A stretch of 64,000 nt of DNA from SPJN01 sp965229935. GTDB taxonomy: Bacteria; Pseudomonadota; Alphaproteobacteria; SPJN01. The DNA is taken from contig CBDDKB010000002.1 of NCBI GenBank assembly GCA_965229935.1, positions 1,612,001 to 1,676,000 of the forward strand, given 5' to 3'. Position numbers and translations under genes: made by a program. The number at the start of each line of letters is the position of its first letter. The stretch's first letter is position 1. The notes below the pieces were generated by a model. It made no database searches and was not told the DNA's origin. It was given only the letters and a program-made list of their open reading frames with translations. Shown here in pieces: positions 1 to 8,820 of the stretch.

Positions 1-90
1 GCTGTAACCGCAGCGTGTGCCTTTTTCTTTCACCGCAACAAGAAATTGTCTATTCTGCGGCCATCACAAACCGATTTGGATTCTGCTTAG

Positions 91-798
91 ATGACACGCC
101 TACGCGCTCGCCTTTTATTTGCTCCGCTTTTTGCTGTCCTGCTGATGGCTTTTGCCGGACCGGCCTTTGCCAAGCTGGTCGTTAACAAGAATATCGTCGT
201 CATTGGCACCGATGGGCGGCCACGCGCGGATATCGAGCTGCGCAATATCGGGGACGAGGTTTTGTATGTCGCTGTCGATCCAGCGCGCATCGCTGATCCG
301 GGGACGGACGCGCAGGAACGCCAATCCCCCGCTGACCCGCGGGAGCTGGGCCTGCTTGTCACGCCGCGCAAATTGGTACTGCAGCCGGGCGACCGCAAGA
401 TCATTCGCATGACCTTGCTGAAAAAACCGACCCAGACGGATGATGTCTATCGCGTGTTGGTGGAACCAAAGGCAACGGACTTTGATGCCGACACAGAAGG
501 CATGAAAATCAAAATCATGGTTGGCTATGACATTCTGGTTTTGGCGACGCCGCGCTCACCCGCGTCTAACCTGAATGTCCAGCGCGACGGTGCCATGCTT
601 CACATTACGAATGAGGGCAATTCAAACGCACTGCTATATGATGGGCAGCAATGTGATGCAAAGCTGGAAGACTGCAAACAATTGCCTGTTAAGCGCATTT
701 ACGCAGGCACCAGCTATGACATGCCGCTGCCATTTGAAGGCACCCCTGCGCGTTTCTTGATGCTTGATGCCCGTGGCAGTCAGGCTGTGGAATATTGA
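91..798 (+). CDS. PapD-like periplasmic pilus chaperone
   Basis: A 235-residue secreted protein with a clear signal peptide (hydrophobic residues 9-26, cleavage expected after AFA at 27). The mature part starts with a beta-strand-rich PapD-like N-terminal domain (strand around VDPARI, conserved basic/hydrophobic run VYRVLVEP) and a shorter C-terminal domain. Family members fold and deliver pilus subunits in the periplasm of chaperone-usher systems, often of the spore-coat-U (Csu) type. No usher lies downstream: the next gene is on the other strand. Usher or subunit genes could lie left of the window edge. The coat-U-like protein at 4428-5003 is a possible client. The ATG has only a weak ribosome binding site. 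Family call fairly sure; partner unknown. Confidence 0.75.
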   Translation: MTRLRARLLFAPLFAVLLMAFAGPAFAKLVVNKNIVVIGTDGRPRADIELRNIGDEVLYVAVDPARIADPGTDAQERQSPADPRELGLLVTPRKLVLQPGDRKIIRMTLLKKPTQTDDVYRVLVEPKATDFDADTEGMKIKIMVGYDILVLATPRSPASNLNVQRDGAMLHITNEGNSNALLYDGQQCDAKLEDCKQLPVKRIYAGTSYDMPLPFEGTPARFLMLDARGSQAVEY

Positions 799-805
799 TT
801 AGTCA

Positions 806-1438
806 TTAGGCCTTGCCAGCCCAACTTTCGGCGGCGGCAATATCTGTTGAAAGATAATGCAAGGCCTGTTCAAGCACGCCTTCGGAATCCCATAATGTTC
901 CTGGACGAGCAGCGGGCAACATCAGCGCAACCTTGTTGGCAAGATCAACCAGATCCTCATAGGCCTCGTCATTATCATCCGGGACAAACCGTTCCAGTAA
1001 ATTGACGACTTGGGCCGACACTTCCATCCGCACATTGACCTGCCGTGTGAAACGGTCAGACAGGAACAAAGTGTTTTGAATTACCAATTGATAAAGCTTG
1101 GGGTGTGCTTCGGCATAGGTCACAGCAGCGGTCACAATGTTGCGCATCGCCCCTGAGAAACTGTCGTCGGCACCAACAGATTTCCCAACAAGTTGAAACA
1201 GCTCACGCTTTGCCTCGTCAATCACGGCTTCGATCAGCGATTCAGAATCTGCGAAATAGGAATAAAACGTGCCATGCCCGACATCTGCGGCCTCTGCCAC
1301 GCGGGCCGGGCTTAAAGACATCACGCCGCCGTCTTCAATCATGTCCTTTGCAGTCATGATGATCTTGCGGCGATTGATGATCTTGTTGGCAGCGCGGCGG
1401 CCAATGCGTTTGCGTAATTGTCGTTCGTCTTCAGCCAT
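806..1438 (-). CDS. TetR-family transcriptional regulator
   Basis: A 210-residue protein with an N-terminal basic stretch and a TetR helix-turn-helix at about residues 40-65 (ARVAEAADVGHGTFYSYF), followed by a helical ligand domain with acidic and hydrophobic runs. A run of Gs (GGGGGGAC) precedes the ATG at a good ribosome-binding distance. It starts 12 bp after the stop of the receiver gene at 1451-1840, so the two are very probably one operon. A stand-alone receiver cotranscribed with a TetR regulator is a less common pairing and suggests that phosphorylation signalling and ligand sensing meet here. Ligand and targets are not visible. Confidence 0.85.
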   Translation of the reverse strand: MAEDERQLRKRIGRRAANKIINRRKIIMTAKDMIEDGGVMSLSPARVAEAADVGHGTFYSYFADSESLIEAVIDEAKRELFQLVGKSVGADDSFSGAMRNIVTAAVTYAEAHPKLYQLVIQNTLFLSDRFTRQVNVRMEVSAQVVNLLERFVPDDNDEAYEDLVDLANKVALMLPAARPGTLWDSEGVLEQALHYLSTDIAAAESWAGKA

Positions 1439-1450
1439 CAGACGTCCCCC

Positions 1451-1840
1451 CTATGCGGCGCCAAGTCCCGTCAAGGCATCGCAGATTGCGTCAACGGACA
1501 GCGGCTTCAACACAACAGCAACATTCATTGCCCGCTCCCCCTCCTTAAACGCCAGATCGTCTGCATTTGCGCCTGTTACGATCACAATTGGTGTTTCCAT
1601 ATTGGCACCACCGCGCCGCAATTCACGCATGAGGTTCAAGCCATCAAGGTCTGGCAGCAAGACATCACACAAAATCACATCGACTTTTTCTTTTGAAAGG
1701 GTTTCAAGCGCATCACTTGCAACGTCGAACCCGATCAATTCACAATTCTCGAATTTGCGGGTTGCTCGTTTCAGTCCGGTTAGGACAACAATGTCATCGT
1801 CGATGACTGCAATTTTTTTATTGCCAAACTCAAATGGCAT
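1451..1840 (-). CDS. Stand-alone response-regulator receiver protein
   Basis: A 129-residue single-domain receiver. The acidic pocket is D14-D15-D16, the phospho-acceptor is D59 in CDVLLPDLDG, the switch Thr is in IVTGAN, and the conserved Lys is in LKPLS near 112. There is no output domain, so it probably acts through protein contacts or as a phosphate carrier. It is the first gene of an operon with the TetR gene at 806-1438. It is divergent from the receiver at 2056-2454 across about 215 bp, and the membrane histidine kinase at 2464-4347 is the obvious local partner. Confidence 0.85.
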   Translation of the reverse strand: MPFEFGNKKIAVIDDDIVVLTGLKRATRKFENCELIGFDVASDALETLSKEKVDVILCDVLLPDLDGLNLMRELRRGGANMETPIVIVTGANADDLAFKEGERAMNVAVVLKPLSVDAICDALTGLGAA

Positions 1841-2055
1841 AAACCCTACGCTCCAATCTACTTTTACACTTGCTGCTTAGGCCCCCACCCGGCAACAACA
1901 CCTCACCATATTCCTGGCACGACGTCGGGTCAATTAGGATAAATGGTCAAGATTTCTACATGGGCCATTTTGTCATATCGCTTCAGGTTATGATCCTGTC
2001 ATGATTAATAATCAATTTCTGAAATAAAATCATATTTGGGGTTCTGGGGCTGGGC

Positions 2056-2454
2056 ATGCCAAATAGTTTACGAATTCTAGTTGTGGATGATGAAGAGATC
2101 GTCCATCGATCACTACGACGCGCACAACAGCGCGGGCGTATTGATGCTGAATTGCAAGACGCCAACAATGGTGCCGAGGCACTGGAATTGTTGAGCGGAC
2201 AACCAAGCGACACCCCTATCGTCGGCGTATTGCTCGACATCAACATGCCCATCATGGACGGGTTTGAGTTCCTGTCGAAAGTGCGCGCAAGCGCGGACTA
2301 TGATCATTTGAAAATCATCATGCTCAGCAGTTCTGATGAACCATCTGATTACAACCGCGCCATGAAGCTGGGCGCTGATGGCTATCAGGTTAAGAGTTCG
2401 GCCAATTCTTTGGTTGAGGCTATTTCACGATTAAAAGAAATCGTTGGAGAGTAA
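2056..2454 (+). CDS. Stand-alone response-regulator receiver protein
   Basis: A 132-residue single-domain CheY-like receiver. The acidic pocket is D11-D12, the phospho-acceptor D61 is in LLDINMPIMDGFEFL, the switch Ser is in MLSSSDE, and the Lys is in QVKSSANS. The spacing LLDINMP and the loop EPSDYNRAMKLGADGY resemble receivers that act with membrane hybrid kinases. Its stop lies 10 bp from the stop of the convergent kinase gene at 2464-4347. With the receiver at 1451-1840 it forms a kinase plus two receivers cluster. Confidence 0.85.
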   Translation: MPNSLRILVVDDEEIVHRSLRRAQQRGRIDAELQDANNGAEALELLSGQPSDTPIVGVLLDINMPIMDGFEFLSKVRASADYDHLKIIMLSSSDEPSDYNRAMKLGADGYQVKSSANSLVEAISRLKEIVGE

Positions 2455-2463
2455 GGTACTCGC

Positions 2464-4347
2464 CTAGTCCTGCCACACGGCGAATGTCAGCCGAACCGTT
2501 GTGCCGCCGTGGCCTGTCTTGGCAATTGATACGCGCCCGCCCAGCGATTCAACAATACGCCGCACAATCGGCAAGCCAAGGCCCGACCCCCCCGCATCTA
2601 GACGTGAACTCACACCCGGTTTGAATATCTCAGGCAAAATGCTTTCGGGTATGCCCTGACCAGAATCCACAACATCAACAATGACATGGCCGGGCCCTGA
2701 TTGCGTCTGCACAAGGATCGCTCGTTCGCCCTTGCCATCCATCGCCAAGCAAGCATTTTGAATCAGATTGCTGAACACCTGCAACAAGGCCCCCTTGTTC
2801 GCAGCTATCGGCGGCAAAGTCGCTGGCACATCAAATGAAAAGCGGACGTCGTGACTGATCAATGTCGGAACAGTGATCGTATAGGCCTGTTCAACAACGC
2901 CGCGCAAAGCAACAGGCCCCATTTCAATTTCTGCATTTTTACTGCCCAATGACCGGACGGTGCGGCTGATCGTGCGCACCTGTTCAACCATATCATTGAT
3001 AGCGCGAAGGTCATCTGCAAGGCCATCTATCTGGGCAATCTCGTCATCATCCAGCCAGTCTTCAACCAGAATGCTGATATTCCCCAAGGGCTGGTTAATT
3101 TCATGGGACAGCACGGACGTCATCTGCATCACCCGTTCAGTGCTGGCACTCTCAGATAGCTCCCCTTGGGCTTTAGCCAATTCAAAGCCGCGCTGACGCA
3201 ACTTTGTTTCAAGGTCACGGTTCTTGGTTTCAAGATTACGGATAAGCTGATCGACGCTTTTAATTGCATCTGTTAGCTCATCCTCCTTGCGCCAGATGGA
3301 TCTGCTTTTTTCAGGGGACTGGTTTTGTTGAGGCGCATCTGAGGAAATCTCGCTAGCTTCAGCAAGCATGTCGCCCAACAACAAAAGACGCTGCCCATAA
3401 CTGCGCGTCAAAAACCAGACCGCAACAAACAACAGCCCAATTGCTGTACCAAAAATCAAAAAGAAACTGCCCGCCAGATTGCCGATAATCTCACTTTCGT
3501 GAACCGTCACCAAAACAGTCCACCCATTATAGGTTTGCGCCGTTCCTGCGAACCTGACAATCCAATCATCATCGGTAAACTTTGTGATTTGATCCCTTTC
3601 AGGCAGCTTGGGGTTCGCAATCACAGGATGGTCAGCACGACTGACAGATGTGCGTCCAAACAAGGAAGGGTCCATCCGCGGCGGCCACAATTGTTGCCGG
3701 GTGCCATCTTGCTGCGGCTCCAGCCACACAGAAACTTCCGCCGTTTTGTAAAGCGCCATGCCACGTTCCAACGTGCCGGACACAGCCCCACTATTCCAAT
3801 AAAGGTCCAGTTGCCCGACAATAACACCATCAATCACAATCGGCGCCGTTGACTGAGTGATCAGCCGACCATCTTCGGTCACCAACGCGCGCACACCACG
3901 CCCACCTGTCGGCCCCATGATAGGGTTCAGAACGCTATCAACGCTGCGGAGCGCAACCGGCTTTGGATTGCGGCCAACACTTATCTCGTTGCCATCATTG
4001 TCACGAATAAAAGCTGCGTGATTGAGTTGGAATGAGCGTACACGCGTCCGCATAACTTCTATCGCGTGCTGATCCTGCATACCTGACTGGATGATCTGTT
4101 GCGCCGCTGCATTGTCGGTCAACAGATCAACGACGATCAAATCTTCCTGATTGAGGGTATCAAGCTGGCGTGCGCGCATCACAGCGACGTCATGCAAATA
4201 GCGTGCGGCACCATCCTGAAACTGGTCATAGCGAATACCATAGGTGATTAGACCAACCAGCACCGCAGGACCGACAACGACAATCGTGAAAAGCCAGAAC
4301 ATTTTATTGAACATGGCGGTACGATAATGTGATCGTTGTGCTGACAT
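2464..4347 (-). CDS. Membrane sensor histidine kinase with periplasmic sensor domain
   Basis: About 627 residues from the ATG at 4347; an in-frame TTG 30 bp upstream lacks a good ribosome binding site. Transmembrane segments lie near 15-37 and 290-313, enclosing a roughly 250-residue periplasmic region that looks like a double Cache/PAS sensor. A coiled stretch (about 355-400, ETKNRDLETKLRQRG) leads to the H-box VLSHEINQPLGN with the phosphorylated His at 415. N box (NLIQNACLAM), G1 (DSGQGIP) and G2 (GGSGLGL) are all present, so the kinase is intact. The HEINQPL type is seen in DctB-like kinases. No receiver is fused; the two lone receivers beside it are the likely partners. It follows the coat-U-like gene on the same strand with a 9-bp-stem hairpin (4391-4415) between them. 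Confidence 0.88.
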   Translation of the reverse strand: MSAQRSHYRTAMFNKMFWLFTIVVVGPAVLVGLITYGIRYDQFQDGAARYLHDVAVMRARQLDTLNQEDLIVVDLLTDNAAAQQIIQSGMQDQHAIEVMRTRVRSFQLNHAAFIRDNDGNEISVGRNPKPVALRSVDSVLNPIMGPTGGRGVRALVTEDGRLITQSTAPIVIDGVIVGQLDLYWNSGAVSGTLERGMALYKTAEVSVWLEPQQDGTRQQLWPPRMDPSLFGRTSVSRADHPVIANPKLPERDQITKFTDDDWIVRFAGTAQTYNGWTVLVTVHESEIIGNLAGSFFLIFGTAIGLLFVAVWFLTRSYGQRLLLLGDMLAEASEISSDAPQQNQSPEKSRSIWRKEDELTDAIKSVDQLIRNLETKNRDLETKLRQRGFELAKAQGELSESASTERVMQMTSVLSHEINQPLGNISILVEDWLDDDEIAQIDGLADDLRAINDMVEQVRTISRTVRSLGSKNAEIEMGPVALRGVVEQAYTITVPTLISHDVRFSFDVPATLPPIAANKGALLQVFSNLIQNACLAMDGKGERAILVQTQSGPGHVIVDVVDSGQGIPESILPEIFKPGVSSRLDAGGSGLGLPIVRRIVESLGGRVSIAKTGHGGTTVRLTFAVWQD

Positions 4348-4390
4348 ATGCCCGGCCCCAAAAGAAACTTGTTGCAATTTAGGGGGGTTA

Positions 4391-4415
4391 GCGGATGAGG
4401 TCCAGTCTCATCCGC
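4391..4415. other. Hairpin between coat-U-like and kinase genes
   Basis: Perfect 9-bp inverted repeat GCGGATGAG / CTCATCCGC with a 7-nt loop, in the 80-bp gap between two minus-strand genes. It has no T-run, so it may be an attenuator or mRNA-stabilising hairpin rather than a full terminator. Confidence 0.5.
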
Positions 4416-4427
4416 GGCAGGCTCAAA

Positions 4428-5003
4428 TCATTCTGATGCAACAGTCAATGTCAAAACACCGCTATAGTCACCCGCAGGGGAGGCAGCCAAATCTTGCTGA
4501 TCAAAACCGATGGTCATCAGGGCCATGCTGGCCTCGTCAGAGCAACTTGTGTCAATTGACGGGGACGCCAGATCCGGTAGGGCCTGACCGGGCTGCAATT
4601 GCTGTGCGCTACCCGAAGGCGCTGCCCATTCGACTGAAAAAGGAATCTCATTCCCCGTTTCATCACGAATGACAAAATCACCGCCACCAGTGCCTACGCC
4701 GGTCAATGAGTAGCCGCGCGAACTGCTCCACACACAGACCTTGTCATCGTTCGACATAGACTGTGTGCCATCCCACGTGCCGAAGCTCATATCCTCGAGG
4801 TTGCTTATGCGGACAAGTGCTGGGATCGAGACCGAAAGGCCAACGCTGCCTTGTGACGAACTACCAATTTCGCCATCTGTTGCGGCAAAACCGGGCTGCG
4901 ATGCCAGCAGTCCTGCAAACAATGCAGTACACAAAAACGCGCTCCGCACGGTGACATTCCGGCGGATGAAAAATTTTTGCAAATTTTTCATATAGTTACG
5001 CAT
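4428..5003 (-). CDS. Secreted spore-coat-U-like / pilin-type protein
   Basis: A 191-residue exported protein. A long basic N-region and hydrophobic core end at QPGFA, with cleavage expected near residue 40. The mature part is beta-rich with SVSIPALVRISNLEDMSFGTWDG, typical of the spore coat U (SCPU) / DUF4402-type family of small secreted structural subunits, and has two Cys (in KVCVWSS and TSCSDE) that could form a disulfide. Related proteins form Csu-type pili. It may be a client of the chaperone at 91-798, though the two are not adjacent. The start at 5003 has GAGAG upstream; an in-frame ATG at 4991 has none. Confidence 0.6.
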   Translation of the reverse strand: MRNYMKNLQKFFIRRNVTVRSAFLCTALFAGLLASQPGFAATDGEIGSSSQGSVGLSVSIPALVRISNLEDMSFGTWDGTQSMSNDDKVCVWSSSRGYSLTGVGTGGGDFVIRDETGNEIPFSVEWAAPSGSAQQLQPGQALPDLASPSIDTSCSDEASMALMTIGFDQQDLAASPAGDYSGVLTLTVASE

Positions 5004-5210
5004 TCAAGCTCTCAAAAACTGGTCGCAGAACCATTTAAACAACACCCTTATTATAAGGCATTTCCTTACAAAGGGCAATTTCACCATAATCTTATGGGGA
5101 TTAACAAAAGCTCTGCAATCATTGAATTTTCTACAAAACTCTTCCAAATCGGGACATATTGCGCCCCACTATTCCGCCTCTCTTCCCCAGTCTTTAGAGC
5201 CCACCAAATG

Positions 5211-5236
5211 AAAAACCCCGGCTGTAACAGCCGGGG
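5211..5236 (-). terminator. Rho-independent terminator of the cold-shock gene
   Basis: On the minus strand a GC-rich stem (CCCCGGCTGT with its complement, 1-nt loop) is followed by TTTTT at 5215-5211, about 45 bp after the stop of the cold-shock gene. Confidence 0.85.
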
Positions 5237-5281
5237 CCTATCTGGTTTCTAGCCCCTTAAGTCAGGGCCAAGCCGTTCAGC

Positions 5282-5491
5282 CTAAAGTGTTTTTAGGTTG
5301 CCGGCTGAAGATTTACCACGACGCTCGTCAACTTCGATATCGTAGCTGACTTTGTCACCTTCATTCAGACCTGACAGGCCTGAACGTTCAACGGCACTGA
5401 TGTGAACGAATACGTCGTCCCCACCTTCGTCAGGGGCAATGAAACCATAACCCTTTGTTGCGTTGAACCATTTTACTGTACCTGTGCTCAT
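5282..5491 (-). CDS. cspA: Cold-shock-domain RNA chaperone
   Basis: A 69-residue single cold-shock domain of normal family length. RNP1 (KGYGFI) and RNP2 (VFVHI) are intact, and it begins with the classic MSTGTVKWFN. Such proteins bind single-stranded RNA and DNA and melt RNA structure, during cold shock or constitutively. AAGGATAT stands upstream of the ATG and there is a clean terminator at 5211-5236. The long AT-rich stretch upstream could hold the structured 5' leader typical of this family. Which csp paralogue this is cannot be told. Confidence 0.95.
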   Translation of the reverse strand: MSTGTVKWFNATKGYGFIAPDEGGDDVFVHISAVERSGLSGLNEGDKVSYDIEVDERRGKSSAGNLKTL

Positions 5492-6111
5492 TTTATATCC
5501 TTTCTAAGATCAGGTTGCAGGTTTGACGATTAGTCTGCGTCACACGCCCAAGGCATGCCCGCCGATAAAGTTCAGCATTCGAGACAAACCCGCAATTGAA
5601 CCATCGTCTGTTAAATATCCGGGATATGAACCCCCGGTTTTCTTGAATTGGTTGTTCCCTGTCATTGTCACGTCATGATCCAATGCATTGCACAACATAA
5701 TGGCAGTACCATTACGCTGAAAAACATGGATGGGCACCGCAGCCGTACCGGGGGCTAATGTCGTGCGCAATGAGGGAACTTTCTATTCTGCGAGCGGCGA
5801 TTTAATCTATCGCGGCGAATTCGCTTTCTTACACAAGCAGCATGCGTAGTTGGGCTGCTTAAAATCTCATGCCCAAATGGGCTCTTTCAGGCAATGGCCA
5901 TCTAGGCCAGATGCAAAAAAGCTGCTGCACAATTGGTGATAAACCGTCCACGCGCTGCACAGCACTAAGACCTGACCATGTTCGCGCTTTGATAGCAAGT
6001 GATTTCATCCAAAATATCCGCTTTTTACCTGCGATAGTTTACCTTGATATTCTTCCACCTGACTTATACTAAGCAAAGATTAGGAATTAAAATTACATAA
6101 AGGCTGCCCTT
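5492..6111. other. Intergenic region, no convincing gene
   Basis: About 620 bp between the cold-shock gene and the plus-strand hydrolase. The only open frame of note is a TTG-started 76-codon frame on the minus strand (5540-5770) without recognisable motif or ribosome binding site; I do not call it. The left part may be the leader of the cold-shock mRNA, and the AT-rich right end (from about 6030) probably holds the hydrolase promoter (TTGATA, 15 bp, TATACT). Confidence 0.5.
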
Positions 6112-7116
6112 ATGAGCACCGAAACATCTACAGCAGCAGGGGCTGGCGCCCTAAATGCTGCCTCTGCGCCCGCGCCTGCCCTGACTGATCTCGGCCCAGA
6201 AATTGTCGACCCACCCAAATGGTTGCAGGACGCAATGGCGGTTCCCCGTAGCCAAGGCACAATTGACGCTGATGGCTGCCCCATCAATTATTTCCAATGG
6301 GGCGACCCAAGCAAGCCAGCCCTTTTGATGATGCATGGTTTTTTGGCCCATGCCCGCTGCTTTGCCTTTATCGCGCCTTTCCTTGCTGACGATTATAATG
6401 TGGTCGCCTTTGACCTGTCCGGCATGGGCGATTCGGGTGCGCGCCACAGCTATCCGCTTGAAACCCGCGTGAACGAGGTTTTGGCCGTTGCAGAACAAAC
6501 CGGCATGTTTGCCCCTAGTGCCCATAATAAAAAGCCGACGCTGATCGCCCATTCCTATGGGGGCCATGTCGCACTTGCCGTTATGGAACAGGCGTCTGAC
6601 AAATTTGACGGGTTGATCATCTGCGATTTGATGACCCTGCGCCCTGAACGATTGATGGCCTATTTCGGGTCGTCCAAACCACCCGGATCACAGGACCCGA
6701 ACCGTCAGAATAAAATCTATGAGGATTATGAAACCGCTAAGGGCCGCTTTGTCCTGTCACCACCACAACCGACAGAAGTCCCTGCCCTGTTCGATTACAT
6801 GGCCTTTCATTCCTTAAAACAGGTTGAAGCTGGCTTTACATGGAAGTTCGATCCCAGCGTATTCCGCCGGGACACTGACCAGCATGAGCATGTGTTTAAA
6901 CAGGGTGAGACAATCGTCAAAACACCGGGTCGCAAGGCGCTGATATACGGCGAACAAAGCCAGCTGTTCGATGCCGACTCCGCTGCCTATATCAAAGAAC
7001 TTGGCGGCACTGACATTCCCATAATCGGCATCCCAAACGCGCGTCATCATTTGATGTTGGATCAACCCATCGCATTTGCCACGACATTACGCGCGATATT
7101 GGCTATGTGGGCCTAG
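6112..7116 (+). CDS. Alpha/beta-fold hydrolase
   Basis: A 334-residue cytoplasmic alpha/beta hydrolase. An Ala/Pro-rich N-terminal tail (1-30) precedes the core: oxyanion HG at 75-76 (MMHGFLAHARCF), nucleophile elbow AHSYGG with Ser148, acid candidate in GEQSQLFDADS near 287-289, catalytic His at 312 or 313 (NARHHLMLD). The triad looks complete, so it is probably an active esterase, epoxide hydrolase-like or haloperoxidase-like enzyme; the substrate cannot be read. It stands alone, ahead of a tetR operon in the same direction. Confidence 0.85.
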   Translation: MSTETSTAAGAGALNAASAPAPALTDLGPEIVDPPKWLQDAMAVPRSQGTIDADGCPINYFQWGDPSKPALLMMHGFLAHARCFAFIAPFLADDYNVVAFDLSGMGDSGARHSYPLETRVNEVLAVAEQTGMFAPSAHNKKPTLIAHSYGGHVALAVMEQASDKFDGLIICDLMTLRPERLMAYFGSSKPPGSQDPNRQNKIYEDYETAKGRFVLSPPQPTEVPALFDYMAFHSLKQVEAGFTWKFDPSVFRRDTDQHEHVFKQGETIVKTPGRKALIYGEQSQLFDADSAAYIKELGGTDIPIIGIPNARHHLMLDQPIAFATTLRAILAMWA

Positions 7117-7197
7117 TCCATCACCTCGACACCGCCCTGATCTGAAATGTCTCTCTTTGCCCGCAAGCCAAAATGCGACATCGCATGATTTTTAACG

Positions 7198-7226
7198 TTG
7201 ACAGTGTTAATTTAACAGTGTTAACA
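7198..7226 (+). promoter_or_regulatory. Overlapping promoter and twin TetR-type operators
   Basis: Two 13-bp palindromes of form TTRAC-AGT-GTTAA stand in tandem (7198-7210 and 7212-7224), one base apart. They coincide with TTGACA (7198-7203), a 17-bp spacer and TTAACA (7221-7226), a plausible sigma70 promoter whose start point would fall at or beside the ATG at 7234. No ribosome binding site precedes that ATG, which suggests a leaderless, autorepressed mRNA. Confidence 0.6.
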
Positions 7227-7233
7227 GTTTCGC

Positions 7234-7887
7234 ATGGCACGGAAACGACAAACTGACGATCAAATTGCAGCACGGCGTGAAGAAATTCTGGACGCTGCAA
7301 TGCAGGTCTTTGAAACGCAGGGCGGCATAGGCGCTGTTAGCTTCCGCAATGTGGCAGCACACATGGGCATCAGCTATTCAGCCCCTTACCGCTATTTCAC
7401 CGATAAGGATGATTTGCTGAACGCCTTGCGCGCCCGCGCCTTTCGCTGGATTGAGGCTGAGATGAAGCGCGCGATCAAATCAAAACACGCCGCCTCTGCA
7501 AAACTTGAAGCCTTGGCCCGCGCCTATGTAACCGCAGGCATCGAACGGCCCGATCGGTATGAATTGATGTTCTTTGAACTCGAAAACACGGACATCGCGG
7601 AAAACTCCCTTGAACTGCGGGCCGCCAAGAATGACGCCTTAGGCGTTTGCACCGATGTCATCCGCGAAGGTCAACAAGACGGCACCTTCAGCGATCACCT
7701 TGACCCACTGGTGGCAAGCCATCTGTTCTGGACAGCGGCGCACGGCCTTGTCTCGCTTGAAGTTGCGGGGCAGTTCGTCATGGGCTGCACAATTGATCAA
7801 CTAGTCGCCCCCCTGTTTCAGACCTTACAGGCACAAATTCTGGAAACAGGCGCCGTTAACGCAAGCAAACTTGCCGTCACAGGATAG
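7234..7887 (+). CDS. TetR-family transcriptional regulator
   Basis: A 217-residue TetR regulator. Its DNA-binding helix-turn-helix is at about residues 30-60 (FRNVAAHMGISYSAPYRYF), and the C-terminal part resembles the TetR WHG-type ligand domain (FWTAAHGLVSLEVAGQFVMG). It is the first gene of a probable three-gene operon with the metal-hydrolase-like gene (10 bp downstream) and the styrene-oxide-isomerase-like membrane gene. The twin palindromes overlapping its promoter are the natural autoregulatory site. Confidence 0.88.
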   Translation: MARKRQTDDQIAARREEILDAAMQVFETQGGIGAVSFRNVAAHMGISYSAPYRYFTDKDDLLNALRARAFRWIEAEMKRAIKSKHAASAKLEALARAYVTAGIERPDRYELMFFELENTDIAENSLELRAAKNDALGVCTDVIREGQQDGTFSDHLDPLVASHLFWTAAHGLVSLEVAGQFVMGCTIDQLVAPLFQTLQAQILETGAVNASKLAVTG

Positions 7888-7896
7888 GAGGCTTTG

Positions 7897-8802
7897 ATGA
7901 CCACACAAATCGAAGACCGCATTCCCATACCGCGCGAAATCCCATTCGAATTTCCCGACGACATTGACCCACAATGGATTCCAAACAAGGATGAATTGAC
8001 CGCCATGTTTAATGGCGCGTCACTGACCATGCCCTATCTTGAACCTTTTCTGATCCGCACAATGGCAGAGGCTGCGCGGTCAATCAGTGACCCGCAAGTC
8101 AAAGAAACCGTGCGCGCGTTTAATGCACAGGAAGGGCAGCACTTTCAGACCCATCGTCGCTTCAATGAATTGTTGAAGGAAAAGCGCTATCCTGAGCTTG
8201 CCGAAACCGAAACTGAGATGGAAGCGTCCTATAAGCGTTTGAACCAAAAATCATTGCGCCTGCGCCTTGCCTATACCGCCGGGTTTGAGGCGATGACGCT
8301 GGGCGTTACAAAATGGCTGATCGAACAACGCACCAGCCTGTTTCACCACGCAGACAGCCGCGTTGCCTCCTTCGTGCTGTGGCATATGGTTGAAGAAACC
8401 GAACATAAATGCGTCGCCTATGACGCCTATCGTGACCTTTACCCCAATGGGCTGGGGAACTATATCGCCCGTGCCATCGGGGTTCTGCACGGTTCGTTCG
8501 ATGTGATGCGCTTTTCCCGTCGCGCCTATATCAAGATCCTAAAGCGGGAGGGGTTGTGGCGCTCCCTCGCTGCACGACTAAGGCTCTACAAAAATCTAGC
8601 CGTCTTTATCGGTCATGTTGGCCCCTATCTGTTTCGCGCGACCCTGCCCGGGCACGACCCCCGACAGGAACGTGACCCCGATTGGGTTACCCGATGGCTG
8701 GACCTATATGACAGCGCACCAAAGGACAGGCCGCCCCTAATCGACACTTTCGATCCAGACATGCCTGTACCGTTCGCAAACGCCGCAAGCACATCAAACT
8801 AA
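7897..8802 (+). CDS. Predicted metal-dependent hydrolase (PF10118-type)
   Basis: About 301 residues from the ATG at 7897, which AGGAGG precedes at proper spacing (a TTG sits one codon earlier). All-helical, with the carboxylate/histidine patterns of the uncharacterised metal-dependent hydrolase family: EGQHFQTHRRF and WHMVEETEHK, reminiscent of ferritin-like di-iron sites (E..H pairs). Members are common in Proteobacteria next to TetR regulators and lipid or xenobiotic genes; the reaction is unknown. It lies between the tetR gene and the small membrane protein, so all three probably serve one response. Confidence 0.75.
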   Translation: MTTQIEDRIPIPREIPFEFPDDIDPQWIPNKDELTAMFNGASLTMPYLEPFLIRTMAEAARSISDPQVKETVRAFNAQEGQHFQTHRRFNELLKEKRYPELAETETEMEASYKRLNQKSLRLRLAYTAGFEAMTLGVTKWLIEQRTSLFHHADSRVASFVLWHMVEETEHKCVAYDAYRDLYPNGLGNYIARAIGVLHGSFDVMRFSRRAYIKILKREGLWRSLAARLRLYKNLAVFIGHVGPYLFRATLPGHDPRQERDPDWVTRWLDLYDSAPKDRPPLIDTFDPDMPVPFANAASTSN

Positions 8803-8820
8803 ACCAGACCGGGGAAAAAG

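Noticed and set aside
5540..5770. 76-codon minus-strand frame upstream of the cold-shock gene
   Set aside because: TTG start, no ribosome binding site, no recognisable motif; better read as leader or intergenic DNA.
5869..6072. 67-codon plus-strand frame before the hydrolase
   Set aside because: No start signal or protein-like pattern; it overlaps the probable promoter of the hydrolase.
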